DNA of 64,000 nucleotides. Origin: Desmodesmus armatus. Lineage: Eukaryota; Chlorophyta; Chlorophyceae; Sphaeropleales; Scenedesmaceae. Positions 1-14,063 of the stretch are shown here, one piece after another (within the stretch, counting starts at the first letter, position 1; the number at the start of each line of letters is the position of its first letter). The position numbers were made by a program, and so were the translations under genes. The notes under the pieces are model-generated. The model saw nothing but the letters and a program-made list of their open reading frames with translations, was not told the origin of the DNA and ran no database searches. The stretch lies in contig VIIQ02000660.1 of NCBI GenBank assembly GCA_007449985.2, positions 55,395 through 119,394 on the forward strand. Reading direction: 5' to 3'.

Positions 1-211
1 GCAACTTGCAGTTCAAGCATTGAAGGTTTCCCTTGAGTCAAGGGTTCAGCAAACCTTGAAGGGGCTCGTGTACACTCAGCACTGCTCAAGGAACCATCAG
101 ATGCCATCACTGCAGCCTTCACTGAACAATGGTTGCAGTGAGTACAGTGCAGCACAGTGCAGTGCAGTACAGTACAGTGCGGGACTCCATCCAAGCCTGA
201 GGCCCAGTTGG

Positions 212-436
212 CTAGCATGGCTCACATTTGCCATGCCTAGCTGTGATGATGTCCCAAACGACATCCTCTTCACAGGGGCCTGTGTACTGGCGGTAGGTAC
301 ATACATCCATCTCCCTCACGAAGGCTCCATCGTCACACGCTGAGAATAACTCCTTGCCACACGCATTCTTGGTTTGATCCTCCCATGCGGTCTCATTCCA
401 GGCTCCAGTATATTTGGCTCCAACATCACAGCGTGC
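212..436 (-). CDS. Last exon of a cysteine-rich protein, paralogous to the 19.7-20.4 kb gene
   Basis: This minus-strand open frame runs 74 residues from a possible acceptor (CACAAG before GCACGC, at 436/437) to TAG at 212. It begins with the pattern A-x-C-x-x-G-x-K and continues with a CG-x4-AC-x-D-x-A run and further spaced cysteines, ending KCEPC. The same cysteine order, in the same position after a phase-0 exon start, occurs in exon 2 of the gene at 19679-20395. That similarity is my main reason to call it coding. I found no matching signal-peptide exon upstream (440-1100 on the minus strand), so it may be a partial or dead copy. The open frame extends upstream to 667 but looks like intron there. 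Function unknown; probably extracellular by analogy with its paralogue. Confidence 0.4.
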   Translation of the reverse strand, partial: ARCDVGAKYTGAWNETAWEDQTKNACGKELFSACDDGAFVREMDVCTYRQYTGPCEEDVVWDIITARHGKCEPC

Positions 437-667
437 CTTGTGGTGTGGCCCGCACATATGTCGGACCCATTGGTGGCAGGGGGTGTGTGTGGAAGAAGTT
501 GAGACAGTACACATACAGACAGTGTAGCTCCTAGTGCAGGATGGCCACAAGTGAGGCTTCTGAGGGTCATGACTGCTGTTGAGCTGCGCACTGCCACTGG
601 CATGATGTTGGCAATCCACACACATGTGCCCTTCCCTCAGGCTACAGCAAATGGACGTGTACAGCAA

Positions 668-3814
<3,147 letters not shown>

Positions 3815-3868
3815 CAGGCATGAGAACATGTCTGTTGACCGATAACAACAGACATGTTCTCATGCCTG
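3815..3868. repeat. Perfect 23-bp inverted repeat with 8-nt loop
   Basis: The left arm, 3815-3837, is the exact reverse complement of the right arm, 3846-3868, around the loop ACCGATAA. The first 12 bases of the arm are also directly repeated just upstream (GGCATGAGAACA). No flanking target duplication is visible. It could be a small foldback element or the stem of a hairpin transcript. Confidence 0.85.
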
Positions 3869-4000
3869 CAACACTGGGTTGCACAGCAATGGTGCACGCT
3901 AAAAAAAATGCTACAGAAGGAGGCGTGCCCGACCTGATGACCTGCCCAGCCAGTGCTGAAGTGGTGAAGAAGTACGTGACCACGCCAAAGCCAGGCCACC

Positions 4001-4762
4001 TTAAAAGCTGTAGCCAGGGAGCGTGGCGAACGCCGCAAATGGCGACACCTGATTGGGGCGCTGCTGCTGCTTGTTGACGGTGCTGTTGGGGTCCCCAAAA
4101 TAGCACTGCCACACAAAATCATCGTCATAAGCCTTGAAAGATGAAGCCTTTGGCTGCTCCCTATGCACACCGCCAGCACTGCTGCTGCTGCTGCTGCTTG
4201 AACTGCTGCTGGCAGGGGTTGAGCCAGCATCCGTGCGGCAAGCGCTGCTGCTGCTGCTGCTGCTGCTTGGGCTGCTTGCTTTGGACTGTTGCAGATGTTG
4301 CTTGCGTGTTGGGCTGTCTGCCTCCATCTGGATGGTGTGAGCGCCGCTCACTGCAGTGCAGTCGCTGCCCATGCTGTGGTATGCATCCAAGGGACAGTGC
4401 GATGTGGCCTGTGGCTGACAGGCTGTCTTGAGGCTGCTGCAGGCCATATCCAGCGCCTCTGACATGTACTGGAGCAGGTCTGTAGGGATATCAACAATGA
4501 CTTCTTCCTAAGGAAACAGGAGGCGACAGGCAGCGCGGAAAGGAATGTGTTGGGGCAGCTGCAGGTTTGTGGTAGGGTTGCGTGGAAAGTACCCACTGGC
4601 AGCAGCCACAAAGTACACTGTGTGGTGCATCATGCACTGCACAAGCTGCACAGGATGAAACATGCGTCCGATTGGGTTGTGGCCGATTGTAACACGGTGA
4701 AAGTGGGGGCATCTTGGTGCTGTTGGGGAGGCTGTACACGTCCTGGGCCCTCTTTCCCACAT
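4001..4762 (-). pseudogene. Unrecognised protein-like reading frame with an internal TAG
   Basis: Two minus-strand open frames in the same register, 4762-4508 and then through 4465 down to TAA at 4001, read as plausible protein on both sides of one TAG at about 4508. The upstream part includes GHNPIGRMFHPVQLVQ. The downstream part starts EEVIVDIPTDLLQYM and carries two serine runs encoded by AGC/CTG repeats. The TAG sits at the end of a good acceptor (TGTTTCCTTAG), so either an intron ends here (for example an 85-bp GT-AG intron starting at GTACTTTCC) or a once-coding frame now has a stop. A frame change further upstream (~4720) also suggests decay. I do not recognise the family. Confidence 0.35.
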
Positions 4763-5364
4763 TTTTCAGAGCAAAACAATCACCCGTGGATACACATGAG
4801 CAACCCGGGGGATGTATGAGGTTGTAGGCCACTAAGCATGAGTGGATCGCATGCTGATGTTGACGGTATGGGGGACAGCAGGTGGCAATGGGGCAACATA
4901 CCTTGTTGTTGTGGGCGCTTGTGCACTGATGGTGGCTTTCCGATGTGTCCACAAAGGGGCTTGCAAAGATGGGCAAAGCTTTGTGGTATGCGAACATGCT
5001 TTGCCGATGCTTTGCTCGGGCAGGTTTGTCGGGATCACGAGCGCGTGAGTTGATAATCCACGAAAGAGTAGATGTGGCTGTGGAAATGAGACGATTTAGG
5101 TGGATGAGCATGCTGTATTGTGTGGAGGTTCTGTCGCTGTCACCGTGTCGACGTCTGTATCGTATGTCGTTGCTTCTCTTCGTAATGAGTGGTAAGGGTG
5201 GTAAAGAGGTGTGGTAGGGGTGTTCCTGAAGCCCGAAATTTGAATTTGCTGTGTTCATTAAGACCAACACTGCGTCAAGACCAACACTGCTGCGTCAAGA
5301 CCAACCTCGTCACCTACGTTGGTCGTTGGCGACTGTCAGCGAACATACGCGAGGGTGATGTGCA
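4763..5364. other. Intergenic, nothing recognised
   Basis: Overlapping open frames only. The only notable structure is a short direct repeat around 5262-5305 (AAGACCAACACTGCGTC-like units repeated three times). Confidence 0.4.
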
Positions 5365-6075
5365 TTCGCGATGCTCGAAGCAAGACACGTCAGGCTAGGC
5401 TAGGTGAGCAGGGCATTTTGTCAATATAGTTCCACAATATCCTTCGACCCTTGGACCGCCCCACGTGCCAGTGGAAGGTCATGGCACTGGAAAGTTGCCA
5501 AGGTACACGTGGCATTGACTCATCCGCTACCTTCGCAGGATCTCCCTTGGATGGGAGCTGTGTGACCACACCTTCTTGGTAGTACCAGTTGTGTCTTACT
5601 GTTGTCACCAACTTGGTATGCTCAGCATGTTCGGACCCTTGGTAAACCGCTGGCCACCTGGTGGGCCCCAAGGGGCGGTCCATTGTAAATTTGCTAATCA
5701 CGTGATCTGGTGCACTGGTAGAAGCTGCACAGTGGCACCTGCATCAGCCACCTTGCAAAGCGGCTTTGCGCAGCCTGCAGTGCTGTGTTGCCCACCATGC
5801 GAGTGGGGTCTGCTGATAGTCTTCCCGTCTGCGCCATCTGCTGTGACTGTTTGTACTCTGCTGTTTGCTTGCAGCACAGCTGGTTCTTCTTACCGCAATG
5901 CCCTGCAAAATGCCCATTCAACCATATGCATATCAATGCAATGAAGGCTGCACGTCAGAAGCAACAGTCATCAACCGCATTTGTGTTACCTGGATGACAC
6001 GCCGCACCAAGGCTGCATCTGAAGCATGCCTAACAGCTTTGGCGCGCGCTCTGAAACAACGCGACGTCTGATTCA
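5365..6075 (+). repeat. Dispersed repeat family A, longest copy (~700 bp)
   Basis: This segment is collinear with the reverse complement of 29945-30615, from GCTCGAAGCAAGACACGT at one end to a CCTGGATGACA / GCATCTGAA region at the other. Shared blocks include GCAGTGCTGTGTTGCCCACC and CAATGAAGGCTGCACGTCA. The copies are diverged but align through their length. No TIR, LTR or target duplication was found, and the short frames inside are interrupted. It is probably a non-autonomous or decayed transposable element. Confidence 0.65.
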
Positions 6076-6079
6076 GTAG

Positions 6080-6265
6080 TCGGTCAGTCTACACTACACT
6101 CTGGTAACCCAGCATTTCCAGATTGCTCCAGATCCCATTCAGACTGTTCAGATTGAGCACAGACTGACTTCAGACTGTCCGTGACATCTGAAGTTGTGTT
6201 TGTGTATCTGAAGCTGTGTTCAGATACAACCCAGTACCACTTCAGACTATCTGGAGCGGACTTGA
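6080..6265. repeat. Degenerate TCAGACT/ATCTGA-rich tract
   Basis: About 185 bases in which the words TCAGAC, TCAGAT, ATCTGA and CAGATT recur many times at irregular spacing. A second tract of the same character lies at 17390-17700. It looks like a very degenerate short-motif satellite rather than coding sequence. Confidence 0.55.
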
Positions 6266-6502
6266 ATCTGTATCGTGCGGTGTGGTGCTTCTGCCTCGGC
6301 CTGAACTGTGGTCAAAGGAGGCCACACATAACTGTTATGCGGGGTGGAGCGTCAGTAAATCGTAGAATGACTGTACTAGATTACGTTCAGCTCAAGTATG
6401 GACTGTGTTGTGCAATGGGTGCATACTGTAGTTGTCCGCACAGTTGCTGCCATGTTGGGGTCGACAGCATAGAGCCTTGTTATGCTGTCAGTTGATTCTG
6501 CA

Positions 6503-7166
6503 AGTATGGCGGTTTTCAATTATGTTTTCCCAGCCTAGGTCCAGAAAAACGAAAAAGAAAGTAAAAAAAGTAAAATAAAGTAAAGAAAAGTAACTGAAAG
6601 TAACAGGGCAGAACTTGCTTTCTGCAGCCTAGATTGTGGCCCAGCAGCAGCTGCAAGCTCTCGAATCAATGCTTGGTATGACCAGAAGTGGTTTGAAAGT
6701 TGTGCGGATGCAGCAGCAGCACCTGCAATGCCCCCACGGCTGTGCTGCTGTTGCCATCGCAACTGCCCAAGCATGGCCAGCAACTGCTATAGGCACGTAG
6801 ATGTTCTGATGCCGTTCTGTACGTGGTTCGGATATATCCTTCAACATACCCAGCTGTTCACACCATGATCAGGGAGCTTACTGGGTCTGCAGCAGTACCT
6901 GGGCAGTTGCGATGGCAACAGCAGCACAGCCGTGGGGGCATTGCAGGTGCTGCTGCTGCATCCGCACAACTTTCAAACCACTTCTGGTCATACCAAGCAT
7001 TGATTCGAGAGCTTGCAGCTGCTGCTGGGCCACAATCTAGGCTGCAGAAAGCAAGTTCTGCCCTGTTACTTTCAGTTACTTTTCTTTACTTTATTTTACT
7101 TTCTTTACTTTCTTTTTCGTTTTTCTGGATCTAGGCTGGGAAAACATAATTGAAAACCGCTATAAT
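6503..7166. mobile_element. Foldback-type element with ~265-bp terminal inverted repeats
   Basis: The left arm (about 6505-6769) is nearly the reverse complement of the right arm (about 6900-7164), leaving a ~130-bp unique centre. Both arms carry an A/T-rich block (TACTTT/AAAGTA repeats) near the outer end and a CAG-rich block inside. The outer ends share GCGGTTTTCAATTATG. The two open frames that mirror each other here are by-products of the symmetry. No transposase and no clear target duplication are visible, so superfamily is unassigned. Confidence 0.7.
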
Positions 7167-7439
7167 GGAAGCTAACTAAAAGAGGTAGTGCAACACAATT
7201 GGTGTCAGGTCTGTCTTGCCAGTCTTTCCCAGCCATAGGTGGCTGGGGACAGATCTGTCCTCGGAGAAGGAGAATCCTTCGGAGAGCCTGTGGCTCGGCA
7301 AAAGAATGAGAAACCAGGGGTGACTTTTTGTGTAATACCGTTGCGAATTTCGAGTTCGACAAGGTTTTCGTTGAAAAGGCGGAGCCTTAGGGCTCCTGCT
7401 CCTTTTCATCTACAACCTTGGTCAGAAATGATGTGTGAG

Positions 7440-7580
7440 AGTTGTGTACAGTCTTGCCTGAGTACCCTACTGCAAACTTGTCCAGAATGCCTTTTCAAAT
7501 TACAAACTTGTCCAGAAGGAGTTTTCAACTACAAAACAAACTTGTCCAGAATGTATCCCAGAATGCCTTTTGAACTACAA
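7440..7580 (+). repeat. Short imperfect repeats of ACAAACTTGTCCAGAA
   Basis: Three to four imperfect copies of a ~30-bp unit containing AAACTTGTCCAGAATG and CTTTTCAA.TAC are arranged head to tail. There is no coding potential. Confidence 0.6.
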
Positions 7581-9611
7581 ACTTGGGAAGGGGGCTTGGG
7601 TGGGGGGGTGGGGCTGGGTGGGGGTTTTGGGGGGTGGGTTAGCGCTCAGCATGTACAGTGGAGTGATCTACTTTGCTGCGTCACAGGTGAATCGAGAGTG
7701 GCATCGAGGATGGCAGTTTGTTTGGGGGGGGCATGTATACCTGCTCAGCATGTACACGTAAAGTGAAGTGTAACTTCACTTTATGGCACCACAGGCAGGT
7801 TGGTGCGCCCGGGGGGGGGGGGGGGGGGGGCACTGTAGCGACAACTTGAAACACATTGCGAGCAGAGTTGTACCAGATCTGTTGGTGACGTCTCCAATAA
7901 CATCAGCCGCAGCTACAACAGTTTTGCCTGACAATGCTGGCCATTCATTGCACCAGGAACCACCAAGGTCACAGGGTGTGACCGTATCAACACCAAGTCA
8001 TTCAAAGCTTACAACCGCTTTCCATCCCACTGCACACCTTCTGCCCCTGCTGCCACACTGTGACAGTGATGATGTGCCCAAGGCCCCATTCATTCATGCA
8101 AAATCAGAGTAACATGCAAAATCACCGCTTTCATTTCACCGCTTTCATTTCACCGCTTCTCTCAGCCGCTTTCATTTCACTGTCGCCCCAGGGGTGCTGC
8201 TCATCATACCAGAGAAGTGGCACGCACCACCGTGAACTCCTGCAACGCAGGCCAGCTGGCCGCAAACATGGCAATCTGTGCTGCCTCTACAGTCTTACCA
8301 ACATTAGTGTTCAGCGCCCCTGCTTGCCTCTCCATAGAATAACACCCTTAGCATCTTCTGTCCCATGTATTGCCACCAACAGCACTCCCAGCAAACTGTG
8401 TGGCGTTATATTCCCATACTTGTCTAAAAGTCCCCCACGCTGTCCCAACTCTTTCCCATGCTGCCTCTTGGCCATCTTTGCCCCAGTGCTGCCCCAGGTA
8501 TACCTCTACTGCCCCCATGCTCCGACACTACCTCTTTATCAACACACCGCCCTTCCAGACCCTGCCTGAAATCAACTGCACCTGCTTCCTGCCATGCCAA
8601 AGTCACCAAGACTCTCCCTGTAGTGCTGCACGTCTTCCACAAGAACCCCTTACATGAGCTGTGTTGTACACGGCACAGTGCTTTGCCTTCCAAAAGTCAA
8701 AGCTGCATGCTGTCTATTTCCTGCCTGCAGTGCTTGCAGGCTGTGCTGAACCGTAAACTGAGATGGCAATGGGTGCTACTTCAATTCTTATGATAGTGGA
8801 CAGTTTGAGGATGCTTATGATAGTGGACAGTTTGAGCACTGCTGCTCCTTCTGTATATCAACCTTGTAGGTTAGTCATCAGCGGTGCCGTGAGATGATGC
8901 TCCACATCATGCACACTCCATGACGTTTCTTTTGTGGTTGTGCGAGAGCCGTAACAACTGGAGGTCAGCCCCTTTGCATGCACGTCAACGGTCACATCAT
9001 GCAAACGGTCACAACATCAGCCAACGTCATCTGCGCTGGCAATCTCCAGAATGTTTTGTTTGACGTTTGCGCCACGCTGAGAGCGGCATGAGTTACCGAG
9101 AACGGGCCATGACGCCGCCAGACCCCCTGCAGGCCTAACAAACTGCGTTTCTGCCCGTCTTGCTACCATAGCAGCCTGCAGGCTCTGCCGACCACCCCAT
9201 AAATATTCGTTTGCACCATAAAGCGTCTTGCATTAACCGCAGACGCTGCAGAGCCTTGTAGCGAAAGAGTGAACGGTCACTCAAGATTTCCTGGTCATTT
9301 TTGGCGCAAGTGTGAGACATGCAACCTAGGTGGCAGTCGCCCCGGGGGGGGCTCCGCCAAAAACGCGTTCGAAATGGTGTGACCGACAGCCTTTGTGTTT
9401 GGGCCAGTTGCTTGATACGATGCGTCCATACAGTGATTGTATGCCAAGGTAGGAAGCATTTGCGAGCAGCAGTATGGGCAGGCTGGTGGTCTGCAATGGC
9501 CGCAACCTTGTGGATGTCTAAGTGCGACGTAAAGATGACAGCTTTGAGCGCTATTGCCAACAACCAACGCAAATACAGCCCTTGGTTGCTGTAGAACATG
9601 AACCTGCAAGG
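7581..9611. other. Intergenic, low-complexity patches only
   Basis: No gene is supported. It holds a G20 homopolymer (7811-7830), three or four imperfect CCGCTTTCATTTCA units (~8125-8180) and a two-copy TATGATAGTGGACAGTTTGAG repeat (~8788-8836). Long open frames at 8060-8569 and 9135-9599 show no domain. Confidence 0.45.
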
Positions 9612-9796
9612 CAGGGGGGCTGACTGCCCCCCTGGACCCCCGCCACCAACACTGCTACTGTGCTGCTGCTGCTGTACCTATTGCATTCAAGGCAGGGGGG
9701 CTGACTGCCCCCCTGGAGCCCCGCCTGGACACAAGTAAAATCCCTGATTGCACCAACACCTGAACATGCAAGGCAGGGGGGCTGACTGCTCCCCTG
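9612..9796. repeat. 81-bp minisatellite carrying a 9-bp GC hairpin, three copies
   Basis: The hairpin CAGGGGGGC-TGACT-GCCCCCCTG occurs at 9612-9634 and 9693-9715, and with one change at 9774-9796. The starts are exactly 81 bases apart. The third unit is interrupted at its hairpin by the copia insertion, and its continuation resumes after 15012 with GGAACCCCACCACC, matching the first unit. Confidence 0.85.
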
Positions 9797-10058
9797 TGAT
9801 ATGAATAGATGTGGCTGGGAGTTGTAAGCTCAGGGAACCTTGACAGCTATAAGGTGGGAAAGTAGTCCTGTTACACTGGTGCACCGTATGCAGGCTTAGA
9901 GAGAGAGTAAACATCCAAATACACTCTGAGAATGCAGAGGTCATATACTCCGCAGGAGCGGATAGCATAACTTCAGTCGCCATGCATAACTTCCTAACTT
10001 CGGGTAACTGCGGGCAACTTCGTCCAGCATAGTGGGCTGAGCATACTCAATTCCAACA
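9797..10058 (-). repeat. 3' LTR of the copia element
   Basis: 262 bp and identical to the 5' LTR at 14746-15007. It is followed on the plus-strand left side by the target duplication CCCTG. Confidence 0.95.
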
Positions 10059-10091
10059 CTCCGCCGTGATCAGCACACTATGCAAAACTGC

Positions 10092-13000
10092 TCAGTGAAT
10101 ACCAAGTGCTTTGCTGCACTGCACAAACTTCTCAGGTGGAAGTGGCTTAGTAAAGGTATCTGCAAGCATCTTCTGAGTAGAGATGTGTGCAAAGTGAACT
10201 TCACCGCGTGCAACACGCTCACGTGCCATGTGGTGCATCACATCAACATGCTTGGATCGTGCAGCTGTGACTGGGTTCTTAATCCAGCCTAGGGAGCCTT
10301 GACTGTCAGTAAAGATGTTGACAGTATGAGACTTGAGGCCAATAACAGGCAGGAGCTTCCTGAGGAACAAAGCTTCCTTAACAGCCTCAGAAGCTGCCAT
10401 ATACTCAGCCTCAGTGGTGGAGGCTGCAACTGTGCGCTGCATTCTACTAGACCACGAGATAATGCCGCTGTTGAACATGAAAGCATAACCAGTGACAGAC
10501 CTGCGGGTGTCACGACATGTTGCAAAGTTGCTGTCACAGTATGCTGTCAGGGACAGACTGGTACCGCTGTAAACAATGCCAACTGTGGGTGTGCCTGCAA
10601 GGTAACGCAGAACACCTAAAGCATGCTGCATGTGCTCAGTGGTGGGTGCAGCCAGATAGCGTGCAAGGCTGCTAGCTGCATACGCAATGTCAGGTCTAGT
10701 GCTGATTGAAAGGTAAAGCAAACTGCCAATGAGTGTGCTGTACTGGGGCTTCTCTTCAGGCTTGAGAGGTTGGCCATCAGTCTTGGTCAGGTTGGCCGAG
10801 GGCGCCATGGGAACCGCACGGGCGTAAGCATCTGTCATCCGGTAGTCTGAGAGAAGGTCTTGTGTCTTCTTGTCATGCCATAGCTTCAGTGTGTGTGTAG
10901 AACGCTGCCGTGTAATCCTCATACCTAGGAAGTAGGTGGCCTCACCGAGGTCTCTTGCCTTGAAGATTGTAGCCAACTTGGTCTTGATCTTTTGTAGGTC
11001 TGGTAGGCTCTTGGCGGCGACGAGGATGTCATCCACGTAGATGAGGGCTAGTATGTTGCCGTTGTTGTCTTTCTTGACGTAGAAGGAAGGGTCGCCGAGG
11101 GACTGTTGGAAGCCTAGGTTGATAAGTTCCTTGTGTAGCTTCTGGTGCCACACGCGTGGTGCTTGCTTCAGGCCGTAGAGTGCCTTCTTGAGTAGTAGGG
11201 CTTCGCCGGGACGGCCTAACACATCTGCATAGCCTTCAGGGGGTTGAACCCAGACTTCTTCTGACAGGTCTCCTTGTAGGAAGGCGTTCTTGACATCCAT
11301 CTGGTGTAGGTGTAGATCCTGGGCTGCCACAGTAGCTAGTAGCAGGCGCAGAGTTGTGAACTTACTGACTGGTGCGAACACTTCGTCGTAGTCGATGGTT
11401 GACTCGTCAAAGATGCAGTCCCTTGTCTCCATGACGGAGCGCTGGTCGGGAAGGTAGACGCGCCAGCCCTTGCTTTGTAATGCGTAGCCGACCATGATGC
11501 CGTTGTGCGCTCGTGGGGCAAACTTGGAGGTGCGCTTCTCCTTGGGTATGTGGGCGTAGGCGGTGGCTCCAAATGTGCGCAAGTGCTTCAGGTCTGGTGT
11601 CTTGTTCCACATGAGCTCATAGGGGGTCTTGTTGCTCGAACTTGTCGGCGTGCGGTTGCGCAAGTAGTTGGCGGTCACCACTGCTTCCAGCCAGAGGGAA
11701 GGGGGCAGGGAGGATTCAAGTAGCATGCTCCTTGCCTTGTCCAAGAGCGTGCGATTAAGCCGCTCTGCCTTGCCGTTCATCTGGGGGCTGTAGGGTATGG
11801 TGCCTTCATGGTCGATGCCCTTGCTCTCGAGGTAGTCGCCCAAATCCTTGTTGAAGTACTCGGTGCCGTTGTCGGTGCGTAGGGCCTTCAGTTTGCGATT
11901 GGTCTGAGTCTCCAGCCACTCCACTGTGCGCTTGATAGCAGAGGGAGCTTGGTCCTTGGTCTTCAGAGGGACCACCTTGCTGTAGTTTGTTGCATGGTCT
12001 ATTACTGTGAGGAAGTACTTGCTGCCGCCAACTGATGCTGTAGGCATGGGGCCACACACGTCTGATGACACAAGCTGTAGGGGCTCAGTGTACTCACTGT
12101 GGGACGGCTTGAATGGCTGCTTGGTGGACTTGCTGAGGGCACATGTAGAGCAGATGTGGGTGCCAGCCTTGGTGCAGTCCTCAGGCTTGATGTTGATGCC
12201 GGTAGCCGCCTTGTGCTTGAGGAGTGTGGCCATGCTGTTGTAGCTGGGGTGGCCTAGGCGGGAGTGCCACAACTCCGCCGTCTCCTTGGTAGCCGTGTGG
12301 TGGACCTTGTCAGCGTAGTCAGGGCGGTAGTCAGGGTTGGTTGCACAGAAGGCTGGGACGGTAGTTGTGCCGTCAGGGTTGGTTACGGTCTGGATGACGC
12401 GTTGGTCCGTGCCGTAAAGCAGTGTGCGGGAGCCGTTGGAGACCCACACGCTGAACTGCTTGGAGGGGTCGTCCTGCTTCTTGGTCAGCTTGGCCTCTGA
12501 CAGGAGGTTGGCCTTGCACTGGGGAAGGTAGTAGACGTCCTCAATGGTGGTAGTAGTGCCGTCCAAGAAGGCCAGACGCACAGAGCCCTTGAGTGAGGCC
12601 AGGGCTGGGCCGTTGCTGGTGTCAAAGGGCTTGTGACACTTGACGGGCTCAAACAGAATGCTGGGGTCAGATGTTGTGGGGTCTGAGGCTCCTGAGTCCA
12701 TAAGCCAGCCGTCGAACTTGCCGGTGGGCAGAGGGCTGAAGAGCTGGTGGTCAGGGAGCGGCTTAAACATTGACTCACTTGAGGGGGTGACCAGGGCGTA
12801 GTTGCCGGTCTTGTTGTTCCTGTAGATGGTGTAGCCGGGGTCAGGCTTGCGCACAGGGTTGAAGTAGGAGCTGGGGCTGGGGTCAGAGCTGCTCCGGGTG
12901 CTGTAGGCACTGTTGAGGCCGGTACTGCTGCCGTCGTGTGCCTTGAGCATGTAGGCACGGCCGAAGAAGGCAGGGTCGTCGTACTCCTCAGGCTGCTGCT

Positions 13001-14063
13001 GGGTGTAGTCGTCCTCCTCCTCCAGCAGCTGGCGGCACTGCATAAGCTGCTCAAAAACAGCTGGGTCGAGTGCCTCACGCAGGGCGTGTGAGCGGCCCCT
13101 ACCTGCCTCCTTGGCCTGTAGCTTCTTGCACTCATTGATGCTGTGGCCGTAGTTCTTGCAGAAGAGGCAGTTGCCGGGGAAGGTGTGGTGCGGCTTGTGC
13201 TTGGGGTTGTTGTTGTTGTCGCTCCCCTTGTAGCCGCTCTTGTTGTTGTAGTCACCCTTGCCCTTGTTGAAGCCGTTGTTGCCCTGGAACTTGTTGAAGG
13301 AGGGGACAGTCCTGCTGTTGAAGCGGTTGGACTGCTGCTGGCCGCGGAAGGGCTGTTGTTGGCCGCGGAAGGGCTGCTGGTTGAAGCGGAAGGAGCTGCC
13401 GAAGCTGTTGCTGTTCTCACCGGTGTAGAGGGCCTTGCCGTAGTTGTCCTGGGCATCTGTGATGTGGCGCTTCTCGTGCTGGACAAGGCGGGTGAGGATG
13501 TCTTCCACGCTCTTTGGTTCGTTCATGCGGATGATCATGAGGATGGTGTCGTAGGCTGTTGGGAGGGCCTGCAAGAAGAAGGTGAGCAGCTGCTGGTCAG
13601 TGGGCTTCTGCTTGGCTGCCTCCAGGAGGGACACAAGGTGCCTGAAGCGGCCGTAGAGTGCCAGCATGCCCTCGCCCTTGCGCATCTTGATGTTGGACAG
13701 CTCAGTGAAGTACAGGTCGGCTGACCCTGCTGCTGCGACGCTCCACAGTTCGGACATCTGCTCGTACAACTGAGCTGCTGAGGGGCAGGATGGGGCAAAG
13801 CTGTCGATGAGGGTGCGGTCGACAGTGGCCTTGATGAGCATGCGAACAACTGCTGACTGTGGGTGGTCGGCTTTCGTCAGGGCCTTGACAAGGTCCTTGC
13901 CGGCGGTAGTCAGGGCGCCCACGAAGTCGTCTTGCCATGGTGTGAAGTCCTCTGGGCTCTTCATGAAGACGGTGAAGAGGAGGGTAACCTTCTTGCCTTC
14001 TCCAAGGTCGATGGGGATGGAGATGAGCTGCCGGGGGGCACCGCTGCTTGAGCTGGATGCCAT
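10092..14063 (-). CDS. Copia gag-pol polyprotein, 1,323 aa, lacking the N-terminal part of the reverse transcriptase
   Basis: One uninterrupted frame. Gag carries a UBN2-like region and one zinc knuckle (C-x2-C-x4-H-x4-C) at about residues 297-311. The protease DSGA motif is near 454. Integrase follows, with the HHCC finger (about 598-640) and the catalytic D, D and E near 665, 730 and 766. The RT YVDD box is near 1009, and RNase H acidic residues are near 1178, 1217 and 1251. The order protease-integrase-RT-RNase H is diagnostic of copia. Unusually, the post-integrase RD-x-x-FDES segment runs straight into DYDEVFAPV at residue ~888. Relatives such as Tnt1 have well over 100 residues between these points, including the KWVFK and KARLVAKGF blocks of the RT fingers. 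The frame is preserved across this apparent deletion, so the protein is translatable but its RT is probably inactive. Confidence 0.95.
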   Translation of the reverse strand: MASSSSSGAPRQLISIPIDLGEGKKVTLLFTVFMKSPEDFTPWQDDFVGALTTAGKDLVKALTKADHPQSAVVRMLIKATVDRTLIDSFAPSCPSAAQLYEQMSELWSVAAAGSADLYFTELSNIKMRKGEGMLALYGRFRHLVSLLEAAKQKPTDQQLLTFFLQALPTAYDTILMIIRMNEPKSVEDILTRLVQHEKRHITDAQDNYGKALYTGENSNSFGSSFRFNQQPFRGQQQPFRGQQQSNRFNSRTVPSFNKFQGNNGFNKGKGDYNNKSGYKGSDNNNNPKHKPHHTFPGNCLFCKNYGHSINECKKLQAKEAGRGRSHALREALDPAVFEQLMQCRQLLEEEDDYTQQQPEEYDDPAFFGRAYMLKAHDGSSTGLNSAYSTRSSSDPSPSSYFNPVRKPDPGYTIYRNNKTGNYALVTPSSESMFKPLPDHQLFSPLPTGKFDGWLMDSGASDPTTSDPSILFEPVKCHKPFDTSNGPALASLKGSVRLAFLDGTTTTIEDVYYLPQCKANLLSEAKLTKKQDDPSKQFSVWVSNGSRTLLYGTDQRVIQTVTNPDGTTTVPAFCATNPDYRPDYADKVHHTATKETAELWHSRLGHPSYNSMATLLKHKAATGINIKPEDCTKAGTHICSTCALSKSTKQPFKPSHSEYTEPLQLVSSDVCGPMPTASVGGSKYFLTVIDHATNYSKVVPLKTKDQAPSAIKRTVEWLETQTNRKLKALRTDNGTEYFNKDLGDYLESKGIDHEGTIPYSPQMNGKAERLNRTLLDKARSMLLESSLPPSLWLEAVVTANYLRNRTPTSSSNKTPYELMWNKTPDLKHLRTFGATAYAHIPKEKRTSKFAPRAHNGIMVGYALQSKGWRVYLPDQRSVMETRDCIFDESTIDYDEVFAPVSKFTTLRLLLATVAAQDLHLHQMDVKNAFLQGDLSEEVWVQPPEGYADVLGRPGEALLLKKALYGLKQAPRVWHQKLHKELINLGFQQSLGDPSFYVKKDNNGNILALIYVDDILVAAKSLPDLQKIKTKLATIFKARDLGEATYFLGMRITRQRSTHTLKLWHDKKTQDLLSDYRMTDAYARAVPMAPSANLTKTDGQPLKPEEKPQYSTLIGSLLYLSISTRPDIAYAASSLARYLAAPTTEHMQHALGVLRYLAGTPTVGIVYSGTSLSLTAYCDSNFATCRDTRRSVTGYAFMFNSGIISWSSRMQRTVAASTTEAEYMAASEAVKEALFLRKLLPVIGLKSHTVNIFTDSQGSLGWIKNPVTAARSKHVDVMHHMARERVARGEVHFAHISTQKMLADTFTKPLPPEKFVQCSKALGIH

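Noticed and set aside
12485..13486. 333-codon minus-strand frame rich in Thr/Ser/Pro
   Set aside because: It is an alternate-frame shadow of the copia gag-pol gene.
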